64,000 nt of DNA, from contig NZ_JAFEUL010000005.1 in assembly GCF_016901225.1 (NCBI RefSeq), positions 124,001 to 188,000 of the forward strand, written 5' to 3'. The notes below the pieces were generated by a model. The model had not been told where the DNA came from, ran no database searches, and was given only the letters and a program-made list of their open reading frames with translations. This DNA comes from Actibacterium sp. 188UL27-1 (GTDB lineage: Bacteria; Pseudomonadota; Alphaproteobacteria; Rhodobacterales; Rhodobacteraceae). A program made the translations under genes and the position numbers. Shown piece by piece: positions 10,782 through 21,251 of this stretch. Within the stretch, counting starts at the first letter, position 1. Each line of letters opens with the position of its first letter.

Positions 10782-13141
10782 CAGAAGCGGGTCGACACCG
10801 TCAGATCGAACGGCCGCTCTTCATCGCCATCCTCGCTGCTAAGCACCTCGGCAAAGTTGAAGCGCAGCGGCCCAAGGGGCGTATCCCAAAAGATCGAAAT
10901 ACCGATAGATTGACGCAGTGCAAAATCGTCGTCGATCTGGAAATTCCCATCCGGCCCGCCATTGGTGTTGTCGAGGCTCCAGACGGATCCTGCATCATAG
11001 AAGACGCCGCCCGAAATGCCGTATTCCTCCGGCAATCCCAGCGGGAAATCGGCCTCCAACCGTAGCACAGCAAACATGTTGCCGCCCAAGGCATCTTCAT
11101 TGGTGACATTAAGATCACGCGGACCAAGGCCATTGGCCTCGAACCCGCGGATTTTGTTGTTCAACGTGAACCGGTCCAGGACCGTCGATCCACCGGTCTG
11201 GAAATTGACGGCGCCACCTTCCAGTTCGGCACGCAAGGTGACCTCTTCGTTCAGAACCTTGGTCTCGGCAGATGCCAGCGCGGTCGTCCGGATATAACTG
11301 AAGTCATCCCCAAATCCGAAATCCTGGTTGAACCGGAACAGGACGCCAGCATTGGGGTTCAAACCCCTGTTGCGGCTGTCATAGGTATAGGAATAGCCCA
11401 GCGTGACCGTTGTGCGGCTTCCTTCCTCACCACGAAGAACAGCCGATGAGCCGGTATCGGCCGGATCATCATCATCCTCCGGAAAGCCAAGATCGACGTC
11501 AAACAGCTCGCGGTAAAGGATGCCGCCACGTACGCCAAACCGGCTCCGCTCGCTGATCGGGAACTGGAAGCCCGGGCGAAGCTCGCCCCGACGGGTGGAG
11601 AACCGCGAATTCTCATTCGCAGTTTGCCGGTACAGCGCCGAAAAGGTGAAAGCCACATCCCGCCCCAGGAACGCCGGTTCGGTGAAATTCAGGCGCAGCG
11701 CCTCTGCATCTTCGGTCGTGTTGAATTCAAAGTTGATCCGCTGGCCCCGTCCCAAAAAGTTCGTGTCAGAGAAAGAAAAGGTCAGACCAAACCCGGAATT
11801 GCTGCCAAAACTGGCGCCGAAACCCAGGGAGCCGGTATTGGTTTCTTCAACATCCACGTCCACGATGACCCGGTCGGGCGAACTGCCTTCGCGGGCCTGA
11901 ACATCGGCATTCTCGAAGAACCCCAATGCTCGGATACGGGAGGCACTTTCGCGAATCTCGCGCGGGTTGAACGGGTCCCCTTCAACAACATCGAACTGGC
12001 GGCGCACCACACGGTCCAGCGTGGTCGTGTTTCCTTCGATATCGATCCGCTCGACAAACACGCGCGGTCCGCGGCTCAGTGCAAATTCGATATCAAGCGT
12101 CAGATCGCGATCATTGCGAGTGATGCGGGGCTCAACCCTCACGAAATTCTCGCCCTGGCGCACGGCCACCCGTTCCAACCGGGCAATCGCATTCTCGATC
12201 ACCGCGGGGTTATAGTTGGCCCCGTTGCGGATCCGGATCTCGTTGGCGAATTCGTCAGGGTCAATCGTGTCGATGCTGCTGCTGACACTGATATCGCCGA
12301 ACTTGAACTGCTGGCCTTCGCGCACATTGAACGTGACAACAAAACCACTGCGGTTCCGGTCCAACTCCGATGTGACGGACAGTGTTTGGAAGTCGACGTA
12401 ACCGCGGCTCAGGTAGAAGTCGCGCAAGACTTGCTTGTCGAATTCGATACGGTCTTCAACCAGCGTGTCGCGCTGCACGATCTGTCGGAAGATACCGGCC
12501 TGTTTGGTCTCCAGCACCCGCCGCAGACGACTGTCAGAGAATTGACGGTTGCCGACAAAGGAAAGTCTTTCAATCTCAACCACGCGTCCTTCGGTGATTT
12601 CGAACACCAGGTCGACACGGTTGTCGCTTCGCCGAATGATCTTGGGGGCCACAGTTGCGGCCAACCGTCCGCCCTGCCGATAAGCCTCTGTGATGGCAGC
12701 GGCATCAGCTTCGGCCTGACTTGGGCTATACACCCGGCGCGAGGTCGAGCTGACAACGGTGGTCAGATCCTCATCGCTCAGGCGGCGATTGCCCTCAAAC
12801 GCGATGCGGTTGATCGTCGGAAATTCGCGCACCTCAATCACCAGCGTGCGACCGCGCGGCACGATCTCGACCGTTTCAAACAATCCACTGTTCTGGATAT
12901 TTTGAAGGGCGGCGTTCAACTGGCCCGCTGACACTGCCTCGCCCCGGGCGATTCCGGCCTGATTGAGAATGGTCGAACTGTCGACCCGCTGGTTCCCGCG
13001 CACTTCGACATTATTAAACGAAAATGTCTGCGTTTGCGCCAATGTCGGCACAAAACCCACTGATCCGATAAGGAAAATAACCGTTAAGAGGCGAAGCGCC
13101 CGCGTCAGCAAACCACCCCAACCCTGCGATCCACTTACCAT
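10781..13141 (-). CDS. bamA: Outer membrane protein assembly factor BamA
   Basis: Core of the BAM machine that inserts beta-barrel proteins into the outer membrane. The 786-residue precursor has a signal peptide ending near ALAQTQ, about five POTRA domains (roughly 38-430) and a C-terminal 16-strand barrel that ends in the aromatic FDLTVSTRF signature. The conserved barrel segment GGNMFAVLRLEADFPLG is present. An AGGTGG ribosome binding site lies just before the ATG. It follows rseP in the same direction after a 293-base gap. Confidence 0.96.
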   Translation of the reverse strand: MVSGSQGWGGLLTRALRLLTVIFLIGSVGFVPTLAQTQTFSFNNVEVRGNQRVDSSTILNQAGIARGEAVSAGQLNAALQNIQNSGLFETVEIVPRGRTLVIEVREFPTINRIAFEGNRRLSDEDLTTVVSSTSRRVYSPSQAEADAAAITEAYRQGGRLAATVAPKIIRRSDNRVDLVFEITEGRVVEIERLSFVGNRQFSDSRLRRVLETKQAGIFRQIVQRDTLVEDRIEFDKQVLRDFYLSRGYVDFQTLSVTSELDRNRSGFVVTFNVREGQQFKFGDISVSSSIDTIDPDEFANEIRIRNGANYNPAVIENAIARLERVAVRQGENFVRVEPRITRNDRDLTLDIEFALSRGPRVFVERIDIEGNTTTLDRVVRRQFDVVEGDPFNPREIRESASRIRALGFFENADVQAREGSSPDRVIVDVDVEETNTGSLGFGASFGSNSGFGLTFSFSDTNFLGRGQRINFEFNTTEDAEALRLNFTEPAFLGRDVAFTFSALYRQTANENSRFSTRRGELRPGFQFPISERSRFGVRGGILYRELFDVDLGFPEDDDDPADTGSSAVLRGEEGSRTTVTLGYSYTYDSRNRGLNPNAGVLFRFNQDFGFGDDFSYIRTTALASAETKVLNEEVTLRAELEGGAVNFQTGGSTVLDRFTLNNKIRGFEANGLGPRDLNVTNEDALGGNMFAVLRLEADFPLGLPEEYGISGGVFYDAGSVWSLDNTNGGPDGNFQIDDDFALRQSIGISIFWDTPLGPLRFNFAEVLSSEDGDEERPFDLTVSTRF

Positions 13142-13235
13142 TCCACCTGCCCCTAAACCGCCGTTTATTTGTTGCGATAGTGTTATCGGGAATGTTGTGG
13201 AGTGTCAAAAGCCTACACGATGTGGTGTGGCACTT

Positions 13236-13370
13236 TTATTGGGTGACAAGCGAACCCACAAAAGCGCCACCCATAAGGGCGGTCGCAATGGTAGCGACGT
13301 AAAGCAACCGATCCGAGTTGAGAGCCAGCAAAAGCAGAACGCTGTTATATCCGACAGCCTGTGTTTTCAT
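13236..13370 (-). CDS. Possible 44-residue single-span membrane peptide
   Basis: In the 293-base gap between rseP and bamA, a frame starting at the ATG at 13370 encodes 44 residues with a hydrophobic stretch in the second half (LLYVATIATALMGGAFVGSL). No clear ribosome binding site is visible, and I recognise no family. It may be a real small membrane protein or a chance frame in the bamA leader. Confidence 0.25.
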   Translation of the reverse strand: MKTQAVGYNSVLLLLALNSDRLLYVATIATALMGGAFVGSLVTQ

Positions 13371-13434
13371 GATCAGACACCAATATTTCGTTCCTGTAAA
13401 ATATCGGTGCAATATGTCGAAATTGGGGCGACTG

Positions 13435-14784
13435 TCAGATGATGCTGAGCCATCGGCAAAAGACATCATTGCCCAGGGCGAAAACCATCAATGACAGCAA
13501 CAAAACCAACCCGGTTCCCATGAGAACCCGCAAGGCTCCATCTGGCGGAGGGCGCCGAAAGACGGCTTCATAGGCGTGAAACACAAGGTGACCGCCATCC
13601 AAAACGGGGATCGGAAACAGGTTCATCAATCCGACCGCGGTCGATAGAATTGCGATGAAGCTGATGAACTCCACAAGGCCCTGGCTGGCCGTCGCACCCG
13701 AAGTCTTTGCAATGGTGATGGGTCCGCTCAGGTTGCAGGTGGAAATGGCCCCGCGCACCAGATGGTAAAGCCCGGAGAGGGAATTGGTCACAACACCCAC
13801 AGTGCGCTCCACGCCATAGGTAACGACGGTCCACGGGCCGGGTGTCTCGTTGATGGGCGTGATGAACGGGGCACCGTACATCCCGATCAACCACATGTTT
13901 TCAAAGCCATCCTCGGTCGGTTGATCGCTCTGACGGGGGCGCAGTGTGAAATCCATCAGCTTCCCGTCGCGCCACACCTCCAAAAGCAAAGCCCGGCCAT
14001 CCGAGTTTCTGACGATCTCCTGCATCTGCGAGAAGGCGACAATCGGCATCCCGTCGATCTTGGTGATGACATCGTTCTTGATCAGCCCGGCATCCATGGC
14101 AGCGGAGATCGGGTGAATACCGGCCGCAATGGGCGGATAGGGATGCGGACCCTCCACCACGGTCGTCGCACCATCCCGTTCAATCGTATATTCGGTCAGT
14201 TGGTCATCGGGGATCTCTCGGGAGGCCAGAATAAACTCCTCGAAACTGGCAACGGGTTCGCCATTCACCGCCGTGACCTGATCCCCGGGCTGCAAACCGC
14301 TGGCCACTTCGGGCAGTGGCAGAACGGAGTCGATCGTGAACGGCTCCTTCGGAATACCTGTTGACAGGATCAGCAGGCCAAAAACGATGATCGACATGAT
14401 GAAATTAAAGATCGGACCGGCCGCCACAGTGGCCGCCCGGGCCCAAAGGGGCGCGCCATGCATGGTGCGGCGCCGTGCGGCGGCATCCATCTGCTCCATC
14501 TGCGCGCCGTCCTTGCCGCTCGCCGCGTCGGCATCGCCAAGAAATTTCACAAAACCACCCAGGGGTAAGGCCGCGAGTTGCCATTTGGTGCCCCGTTTGT
14601 CATGCCGCGACCAGACCACTGGCCCAAACCCGAGCGAGAACACTTCCGCATGGATCCCGCACCAGCGTCCCACGATGTAGTGGCCGTATTCATGCACCGC
14701 GACGATCACGCTCAGTGCAATCACAAAGGCCGCAATCACCCAGAAAAACCCACCAAATGCCGCGGTCAAACCGGCAATATCCAT
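13435..14784 (-). CDS. rseP: RIP metalloprotease RseP
   Basis: Site-2 intramembrane protease that cuts membrane-bound regulators such as anti-sigma factors. The 449-residue protein has the zinc motif HEYGH at 31-35 in the first membrane helix, PDZ domains in the middle (about 125-290), and the third-ligand segment NLFPIPVLDGGHL near the C-terminus. It begins one base after the end of dxr. Confidence 0.95.
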   Translation of the reverse strand: MDIAGLTAAFGGFFWVIAAFVIALSVIVAVHEYGHYIVGRWCGIHAEVFSLGFGPVVWSRHDKRGTKWQLAALPLGGFVKFLGDADAASGKDGAQMEQMDAAARRRTMHGAPLWARAATVAAGPIFNFIMSIIVFGLLILSTGIPKEPFTIDSVLPLPEVASGLQPGDQVTAVNGEPVASFEEFILASREIPDDQLTEYTIERDGATTVVEGPHPYPPIAAGIHPISAAMDAGLIKNDVITKIDGMPIVAFSQMQEIVRNSDGRALLLEVWRDGKLMDFTLRPRQSDQPTEDGFENMWLIGMYGAPFITPINETPGPWTVVTYGVERTVGVVTNSLSGLYHLVRGAISTCNLSGPITIAKTSGATASQGLVEFISFIAILSTAVGLMNLFPIPVLDGGHLVFHAYEAVFRRPPPDGALRVLMGTGLVLLLSLMVFALGNDVFCRWLSII

Positions 14785-14785
14785 A

Positions 14786-15964
14786 TTAATGCGCCTCGTT
14801 TCGTTGTGCGATGGCCTCAGCCGCCCTAGAGCGTGCTACTTGGTCCGCCTGGTGTACGGTATCAAGGTTAACTCTGTCACAATGAAGAGCATTGTCGGCA
14901 TTCATCGCGTCAAGCACCCGTTCGACCACCGGTGCCATGTCGGTGAATCGAAGCTGCCCGGCAATGAACCCGTCCAACGCGACCTCCTTGGCGGCGTTGA
15001 AGACCGCACCCGACAAGCCGCCGATTTCCATAACGTGGCGGGCCAGGCGCAGGGCGGGCCAACGTTGCTCGTCTGGGGGACGAAAGGTCAGCGTCGCAAT
15101 TTGCGCCAGATCCAGCCGCGCCACAGGCAGATGCCGACGGTCCGGCCAATGCAGCGCATACCCGATGGCGTGGCGCATATCCGGCGGGCCGATATGGGCC
15201 ATCAACGCCCCATCGCGGAACCCAACCATGGCGTGGATCAAGGATTCAGGGTGAACGATGACCTCGATCTTGCTAGGCGAAATCCCGAAAAACTCCTTGG
15301 TCTCAATGAGTTCTAGGGACTTGTTAAACATAGAGGCAGAATCGATCGTGATCCGCTGACCCATATCCCAGTTCGGATGGCTGGAGGCCTCCGCCAGGGT
15401 TGCATCGGCCAGACGTTCAATCGGCCAATCACGAAACGCGCCGCCTGACGCCGTGATGACAATGCGTTCGACGGCGCTGATATCCTCACCGACCAATCCC
15501 TGAAAAACTGCGGAATGCTCACTATCCACCGGCAGGATCGTTGCGCCATGGGCTCGCGCTGTCGACATCAGCAGCGGACCGGCCGTCACCAGGCTCTCCT
15601 TGTTGGCCAGCGCCAGCGTGGTGCCATGGGCCAAGGCGGCCAAACCAGGCGGAAACCCGGCAGCCCCCACAATGGCAGACATGGTCCAATCCACAGGCCG
15701 CTGTGCCGCCTCGATCAGCGCGGCGCGCCCGGCAGCCACCGCAATGCCGGTCCCTGATAAAAGATCCACAAGCTGCTGATAACATTCGGGATAACAGGTG
15801 ACCGCTATATCGGCGCGCAGCTGCTTTGCTTGCTCGGCCAGCCGGGTCACGTTCCGCCCGCCCGTCAGTGCCACCACGTCATAGATGCCTGGATCACGCG
15901 CGATCAGATCAACCGTATTTTCGCCAATCGACCCCGTTGAGCCCAGGATTGTCACCCGCCTCAT
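14786..15964 (-). CDS. dxr: 1-deoxy-D-xylulose 5-phosphate reductoisomerase
   Basis: Second step of the MEP isoprenoid pathway, making MEP from DXP with NADPH. The 392-residue protein has the nucleotide-binding start VTILGSTGSIGENT, the metal-binding region PVDSEHSAVFQ, and the flexible loop followed by HPNWDMGQRITIDSA. Its ATG overlaps the cdsA stop (ATGA). It is coupled to cdsA and uppS, which use lipid and isoprenoid precursors for envelope synthesis. Confidence 0.96.
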   Translation of the reverse strand: MRRVTILGSTGSIGENTVDLIARDPGIYDVVALTGGRNVTRLAEQAKQLRADIAVTCYPECYQQLVDLLSGTGIAVAAGRAALIEAAQRPVDWTMSAIVGAAGFPPGLAALAHGTTLALANKESLVTAGPLLMSTARAHGATILPVDSEHSAVFQGLVGEDISAVERIVITASGGAFRDWPIERLADATLAEASSHPNWDMGQRITIDSASMFNKSLELIETKEFFGISPSKIEVIVHPESLIHAMVGFRDGALMAHIGPPDMRHAIGYALHWPDRRHLPVARLDLAQIATLTFRPPDEQRWPALRLARHVMEIGGLSGAVFNAAKEVALDGFIAGQLRFTDMAPVVERVLDAMNADNALHCDRVNLDTVHQADQVARSRAAEAIAQRNEAH

Positions 15965-16755
15965 ATGCGGACCTCGGGGACATCCACGACCAAAGCGGTC
16001 AGCAACATGAACAACGCCGCCCCCAACAAACCGTCAAACCGGTCGAACAAACCACCATGGCCCGGGATCAAGGTCGAACTGTCCTTGACCCCGACCCTGC
16101 GTTTCAACGCGCTTTCGGCAATGTCGCCCATCTGGGACGAAAAACTCAGCAGCATCGAAATCCAGATCAGATCGCGCCCGGCATTGGTGAAGCTCAAAAA
16201 CAGCAGACCAACCAGACCGGCCCCGACCCAACCGAAGACAATGCCGGACCAGGTCTTTTTCGGGCTGATCCGCGGCCAGAATTTCGGCCCGCCAATGATC
16301 CGACCGGCAAAATAGCCCGCCACATCAGTCACCACAACGACGATGACCAACCAAAACAGCCAGGTCCCGCCATGGGTGTCGCGAAACGTCACCAGCCCCC
16401 AGCCCGCTGTCACGATGGCCAGGGCAAACAGGAAAAAGGTCAACCGCTCCTTGGGCAGCGCCAAGGCTCCCAGGATCGCAGGTACGAACAGCAAGGACAG
16501 ATAAGCCCCACCGCCAACCTCCAACAGCCCGGACAGCACGCTTGCCGTCAACGCCGCCAGAAGCATCGAAAACGGCGCCTCATCCACGCGGATCATCCGC
16601 GCCAGTTCCCAAACCATCACGGCGGTGACAAAAACGGTGAGCATCTCGAACCAGATGCCCCCCAACCGGATCGCGACGATGCCAACCACCACCATGGCGA
16701 TGCCCCAGATCAAACGCTCCGACAGGTCATGCCAGCGCGGATTGACCTCAGGCAC
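15961..16755 (-). CDS. cdsA: Phosphatidate cytidylyltransferase CdsA
   Basis: Makes CDP-diacylglycerol from phosphatidic acid and CTP at the inner membrane. The protein has about seven hydrophobic spans and the CdsA signature near its C-terminus (SQMGDIAESALKRRVGVKD, then PGHGGLFDRFDGL). I chose the GTG at 16755 (264 residues) because the resulting N-terminus, VPEVNPRWHDLSERL, is family-like and overlaps uppS by only a few bases. An ATG at 16788 would overlap uppS by 41 bases and cannot be excluded. Confidence 0.92.
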   Translation of the reverse strand: MPEVNPRWHDLSERLIWGIAMVVVGIVAIRLGGIWFEMLTVFVTAVMVWELARMIRVDEAPFSMLLAALTASVLSGLLEVGGGAYLSLLFVPAILGALALPKERLTFFLFALAIVTAGWGLVTFRDTHGGTWLFWLVIVVVVTDVAGYFAGRIIGGPKFWPRISPKKTWSGIVFGWVGAGLVGLLFLSFTNAGRDLIWISMLLSFSSQMGDIAESALKRRVGVKDSSTLIPGHGGLFDRFDGLLGAALFMLLTALVVDVPEVRI

Positions 16756-17491
16756 GCACAGCCCCAAAACGGCGGTCACGCGCACCATATCCGCTCAGCA
16801 CATCAGCAAAGCAGTCGGCGGTGAAATCGGGCCAGAGCGTATCGATGAATTCATATTCGGCATAGGCCGACTGCCACAGCAAGAAGTTGCTGATGCGGGC
16901 CTCACCACTGGTGCGGATGACCAGATCGGGATCCGGCAGCATGCAGGTATCCAGATAACTGGCCAGGGTCGATGCATCCACATCCTCGGCCTTCAACCGC
17001 CCCGCCGCGACCTCCGCCGCCATGCGTTGGGTGGCGCGGGTCACCTCATCGCGCCCGCCATAGTTCAGGGCGATGGTCAGATTGACCAGGCTATTGCCAG
17101 CCGTCAGCGCCTCTAGGTTGTCCATCATCTGCACCAGCGCGCTATCCAGCCGGACCCGATCACCGATGAATCGCACCCGGACACCGCTTTGCAGCAATCG
17201 CTGCGCCTCCCGCTTGATATAGCGCTTGAACAGCGTCATCAGGCCGGACACTTCAACCTGCGTCCGCTTCCAATTCTCGGTCGAGAAGGCAAAGATCGTC
17301 AGATATTCAACGCCAAGGCGGGGGCAGGCCTCCACGATATCGCGGACCCGGCGCGCGCCGTGCTGATGCCCCACCAGCCGCGGCCGCCCGCGCGAGGTCG
17401 CCCAGCGCCCATTGCCATCCATGATGATCGCCACATGGGCCGGGCCCGCTCCGGGCTGCTCTTCGTCGGGTCGAATATCTTTGGCGGCCAT
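16748..17491 (-). CDS. uppS: Undecaprenyl diphosphate synthase UppS
   Basis: Condenses FPP with eight IPP units to give the lipid carrier for peptidoglycan and O-antigen. The 247-residue cis-prenyltransferase has the catalytic Asp in MDGNGRWA (D25), FAFSTENWKR and the C-terminal RTSGEARISNFLLWQ block. The frame continues 53 codons upstream, but the family start is at the ATG at 17491. A 196-base spacer separates it from the small lipoprotein gene upstream. Confidence 0.95.
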   Translation of the reverse strand: MAAKDIRPDEEQPGAGPAHVAIIMDGNGRWATSRGRPRLVGHQHGARRVRDIVEACPRLGVEYLTIFAFSTENWKRTQVEVSGLMTLFKRYIKREAQRLLQSGVRVRFIGDRVRLDSALVQMMDNLEALTAGNSLVNLTIALNYGGRDEVTRATQRMAAEVAAGRLKAEDVDASTLASYLDTCMLPDPDLVIRTSGEARISNFLLWQSAYAEYEFIDTLWPDFTADCFADVLSGYGARDRRFGAVRA

Positions 17492-17687
17492 CGCGGTTCC
17501 CACGGTAATACCTCGGTCATGATAATCGGATCCGACATAACGCCCCGACCTCGCCTTGGCTAGGGAAAGCCCGGCCCAGTTTCCGCTTCTGCAGAATAAA
17601 TCATGGAATTCTGACCGTAAGCGTGCAAACCGCACGCATTTGGCCACCAAATCGTCGCGACAAAGCCTGATCCCGGCCTTCGCTGCC

Positions 17688-17942
17688 TTAGTTCGGCCGC
17701 TCGGTCACGCAGGCTGACACTGCAGCTTGCTGGGCCGGGGTGATTTGCGTCTGCGGTGACCAGGTTAAAGCACTCTGTCCCCGACCGGTTTCCTGGCGCG
17801 TGAACGCAAGCTCCCCCTGAACCCCAGCCTCCCGCGCACATCGGATCACCGTAAAGTCAGGATCTGGACCCCGGTTTTGGCCGCAAGCCGCTGTCAGGAT
17901 CATCAGGAAGAGCGCAGGTGCGATTTTTGTGAAGCTGTGCAT
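17688..17942 (-). CDS. Small predicted lipoprotein
   Basis: An 84-residue protein with a lipoprotein signal (hydrophobic stretch then LTAAC; lipidated Cys near residue 20) and two further cysteines. The mature part is short and polar with no recognised domain. It sits between frr and uppS on the same strand, so it may ride on the frr transcript. The start at 17942 is chosen because it places a normal signal peptide at the N-terminus; the frame is open 27 codons further. Confidence 0.65.
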   Translation of the reverse strand: MHSFTKIAPALFLMILTAACGQNRGPDPDFTVIRCAREAGVQGELAFTRQETGRGQSALTWSPQTQITPAQQAAVSACVTERPN

Positions 17943-18026
17943 TATCTGGTCTTTTCTGCGTGGAGCTGGGCCGGTCAAGGGCAGTGGCGTTCGATCGAAC
18001 CGTCGGCCGTTTGGCCTAGTCACGGC

Positions 18027-18587
18027 TTACACCTGCATGATCTCGGATTGCTTGTTTTCCAAGGCGTCATCGACGGATTTGACATATTTGTCCGTCAGCT
18101 CCTGAACAGAGGCTTCCCAAAACTTCTGGTCATCCTCCGACATGCCGTCCTTGGCCTTCTTGATCTGATCCATCCCATCGCGGCGGATGTTGCGGATCGA
18201 GACGCGGCCATTCTCGGCATATTGCGCGGCGACCTTGGTCAGTTCGCGGCGCCGCTCTTCGTTCAGTTCGGGGATCGGCAGCATGATGATCGTGCCGTTC
18301 AGCTGCGGATTGATCCCCAACCCGCTTTCGCGAATGGCCTTCTCGACCTTGCCGACCAGCCCCTTGTCCCAGACATTGATCGTCACCATCCGCGGCTCCG
18401 GCACATTCACCGTGCCAACCTGATTGACCGGGGTCATGCTGCCATAGGCATCAACCATGACCGGCTCCAGCATCGACGCGCTGGCCCGCCCCGTCCGCAA
18501 GGACGCGAACTCCGTCCGTAACGAGGACATGGCCCCGTCCATCCGGCGCTCAAGATCATCGGTATCCAGCATAAATTCGTCAGACAT
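18027..18587 (-). CDS. frr: Ribosome recycling factor
   Basis: Splits post-termination ribosomes together with EF-G. The 186-residue protein has standard length and contains [16 protein letters not shown] and the C-terminal [17 protein letters not shown] region. A strong GGAGGTGA ribosome binding site precedes the ATG. In most relatives frr directly follows pyrH; here a 980-base interval separates them. Confidence 0.97.
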   Translation of the reverse strand: MSDEFMLDTDDLERRMDGAMSSLRTEFASLRTGRASASMLEPVMVDAYGSMTPVNQVGTVNVPEPRMVTINVWDKGLVGKVEKAIRESGLGINPQLNGTIIMLPIPELNEERRRELTKVAAQYAENGRVSIRNIRRDGMDQIKKAKDGMSEDDQKFWEASVQELTDKYVKSVDDALENKQSEIMQV

Positions 18588-19566
18588 GGGTCACCTCCGG
18601 GTCGTTCAACGGACATGGCTTAAACCGCCACTGCCGGATGATCAATCACGCGCGATGCTGGCCCAGCCCCCCAATCGCCGCGCGCCACGTTATCGTGGGT
18701 TGGGAAAACGCGCAGCAAATTGAGCCGCCGGTCAACGGCTTGGGCCTGTGCCAGAGCTGCGTCATCCCGGTACGGTGGCCAGAATTCCCCGTTCGAGACA
18801 ATCCGCGTGCCGCCCGGCATCGGCATCACCTGGGGCCGCTTCTAGCGGGGACGGCGCCTGGACATGCCCGTCCTACCCTCGGCCCGCCCGGTCTCCTCCT
18901 CGGATTTGCCCAGCGGTACTGTTGCAGGCGAACTTGCCCCTGACCCCGTAATCGGCATTTGCACGAAATGGAGAAGCGGCGCAGTTTAGCCCGGCCGGCA
19001 TATTGGCGACGGTGCAGTGGCTGGGCTCACCCACGATGGCTGGGATATAACCACTGCAATCTTCCATGAAGACATTGTCGCGTGTCCCCGCCTCTGTCTA
19101 CGCCTGGGCGTCTGGTACAAAGTATGGGTCGGAAACCGGTTAAGCGGGGCGGCGTCTCGCGATACCCAACATGGCTGATCGACGCATTGACACACGAGTT
19201 CTAAAGCTGCCGTCTGGCCCCTTGGTTTCGCCACCCACGTCACCACCAGATTTCATGATCGCAGCCCGCGGCGCAGAAAGCCACCGTAACCCTCACGCAG
19301 ATATCGCCGAAACGGATCTTCGGCCTGCCGGACGGCACGGATCCGAACCTGTTAGCGTCTGATTAAAGACAGAATTCGGGGACAAACGAATATCAAATTT
19401 TATAAACCGTAAACGTCGTACAAAATCACTCAAACCATCGGTCCTGGCAACTTGGGGCAATCTCGCGATCTCAGATCGCAACTGATCGTCCTTCAGATGA
19501 TCGACAAAACACGGCTCTTGCCAGCGAACGGTATCTGCCAAATCGCCATCTGGGCGTTGGATATCT
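18588..19566. other. Unassigned interval between frr and pyrH
   Basis: About 980 bases in a place where relatives have few. Several minus-strand stretches read like pieces of protein but are broken by stops and frame changes: 18620-18829; around 18873-19067, a cysteine-containing stretch beginning EDCSGYIPAIVGEPSHCTV; around 19260-19350, with RQAEDPFRRYLREGYGG; and 19370-19560, which has lower GC than its surroundings. I see no tRNA or transposase and no complete gene I recognise. It looks like decayed or imported DNA. Confidence 0.45.
18620..18829 (-). CDS. Short hypothetical ORF or gene remnant
   Basis: A 69-codon minus-strand frame, beginning near MPMPGGTRIVSNGEFWPPYR and ending DHPAVAV, has GC-rich third positions like real genes here. 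A stop codon lies only a few codons before the first ATG, and I recognise no family. It may be the tail of a decayed gene rather than a complete one. Confidence 0.3.
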   Translation of the reverse strand: MMPMPGGTRIVSNGEFWPPYRDDAALAQAQAVDRRLNLLRVFPTHDNVARGDWGAGPASRVIDHPAVAV

Positions 19567-20307
19567 TCACGGGCCGCTGACCCGAGTATACGTCCCCTCC
19601 CCCGCCAGGATGCCGCGAAAGCCGCCCGGCTCATCCAGGCTAAAGACGATGATCGGCAGGTTGTTATCCCGGGCCAGGGCAATGGCACTGGCATCCATGA
19701 CCTTCAGGTTCTTGGACAGGCAATCATTGTAGCTGACCGTGTCATAGCGGACGGCGTCATCATGCTCCATCGGGTCCTTGTCATAGACGCCGTCAACCTT
19801 GGTGCCCTTGAAAATTGCCTCACAGGCCATCTCGTTGGCGCGCAGCGTCGCTGCCGTATCGGTCGTAAAATAGGGGTTGCCCGTCCCAGCGGCAAAGATG
19901 CACACCCGCGCCTTTTCCAGATGTCGCACGGCGCGGCGGCGGATATAGGGCTCACAGACCTGATCCATGGGGATCGCACTGATCACCCGGGTAAAGACCC
20001 CCAGCCGCTCCAGCGAGGATTGCATCGCCAGCGCGTTCATCACCGTGCCCAGCATCCCCATGTAATCCGCCGTCGTCCGCTCCATCCCTTGGGCGCTGCC
20101 TTGCAGGCCGCGAAAGATGTTGCCGCCGCCGATCACCATGCAGATCTCGACCCCGATATCATGCACCGATTTCACCTCCGCCGCGATCCGCTCCACCGTC
20201 GGCGGGTGCAGGCCATAGCCTTGATCGCCCATCAGCGCCTCGCCCGAGATTTTGAGCAATACACGTTTATAGGATGGCTTCGGTTGATCCGATCCCTCGT
20301 CAAGCAT
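19567..20307 (-). CDS. pyrH: UMP kinase PyrH
   Basis: Phosphorylates UMP to UDP; a hexameric amino-acid-kinase-fold enzyme. The 246-residue protein has KISGEALMG near the N-terminus, [10 protein letters not shown], and the C-terminal half with [17 protein letters not shown] and [10 protein letters not shown]. The start at 20307 has an AGCAGG-type ribosome binding site; the frame stays open another 52 codons upstream, overlapping miaA on the other strand, which is not credible as coding. Confidence 0.95.
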   Translation of the reverse strand: MLDEGSDQPKPSYKRVLLKISGEALMGDQGYGLHPPTVERIAAEVKSVHDIGVEICMVIGGGNIFRGLQGSAQGMERTTADYMGMLGTVMNALAMQSSLERLGVFTRVISAIPMDQVCEPYIRRRAVRHLEKARVCIFAAGTGNPYFTTDTAATLRANEMACEAIFKGTKVDGVYDKDPMEHDDAVRYDTVSYNDCLSKNLKVMDASAIALARDNNLPIIVFSLDEPGGFRGILAGEGTYTRVSGP

Positions 20308-20384
20308 ATCCTGCTCCCTTGCGCTGGTTTTGGCTGCGCGACACCCATGTCTGAAAACGGGCCGGGGTTCAATGGGGAGCGCCG

Positions 20385-21251
20385 ATGGATCTGTCCGATC
20401 TCGATACCGAACGCCCGGTTCTGATCGCCGGACCCACGGCAAGCGGCAAATCGGCGCTTGCACTGCGCATCGCCCAGGCCGGTGGCGGCGTGATCGTCAA
20501 TGCCGATGCGCTGCAGGTCTTTGCCAATTGGCGCATCCTGACGGCCCGGCCCAGCCAGACGGATGAAGCGGCGGTCGCCCATCACCTTTACGGTCATGTC
20601 CCCGGCACGCAGGTCTATTCCGCAGGTGGCTGGCTGCGGGAGGTCGCGCCTTTCCTGACAGGATCCCGGGCGATCATCGTGGGCGGGACGGGTCTTAACT
20701 TCGCCGCCCTGACCCAAGGCCTGGCAGACATTCCGGCCATCCCGCCGGAGGTCAGAGCCGAAGGGGACGCGCATCCCCTGCCCCATCTGCTCGCCCAGCT
20801 TGATCCGCGCACCCGCAACCGGATCGACACCGCCAACCGCGCCCGTGTCCAGCGCGCCTGGGAGGTGCTGCGCGCCACGGGCCGCCCCCTTACCGATTGG
20901 CAAGAGGATACCGGGCCGCCGCTCCTCCCCTTGTCCGACGCCCAGCCCCTGCTGGTCGAGGCAGATCGCGACTGGCTCGCACAGCGCATCGCCCGCCGCT
21001 TTGACCAGATGATCGCCCTTGGCGCGCTAGAGGAAGCGCGCGCCAATCTTCCCACCTGGGATCCGTCCGCCCCGTCGGCCAAGGCCATCGGCGCGCGGGA
21101 GCTTATCGCCCATCTGAAGGGTGAAGTGACGCTCGACGCCGCCCGCGACGCGGCCACGGTCGCCACCCGGCAATATGCCAAACGCCAACGCACCTGGTTC
21201 CGCGCCCGCATGAAAGACTGGCACCGCATAGATGCCCATACACTGATGTAG
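20385..21251 (+). CDS. miaA: tRNA dimethylallyltransferase MiaA
   Basis: Prenylates A37 of tRNAs reading UNN codons. The 288-residue protein has the P-loop [10 protein letters not shown] at 16-25, [27 protein letters not shown] and the C-terminal [12 protein letters not shown] motif. A GGGGAG ribosome binding site precedes the ATG. It diverges from pyrH with about 77 bases between the starts. Confidence 0.95.
   Translation: MDLSDLDTERPVLIAGPTASGKSALALRIAQAGGGVIVNADALQVFANWRILTARPSQTDEAAVAHHLYGHVPGTQVYSAGGWLREVAPFLTGSRAIIVGGTGLNFAALTQGLADIPAIPPEVRAEGDAHPLPHLLAQLDPRTRNRIDTANRARVQRAWEVLRATGRPLTDWQEDTGPPLLPLSDAQPLLVEADRDWLAQRIARRFDQMIALGALEEARANLPTWDPSAPSAKAIGARELIAHLKGEVTLDAARDAATVATRQYAKRQRTWFRARMKDWHRIDAHTLM

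Noticed and set aside
11624-12931. 435-codon plus-strand open frame across bamA
   Set aside because: It is a shadow of bamA on the other strand; GC-rich coding sequence keeps the antisense frame open, and the translation matches no family.
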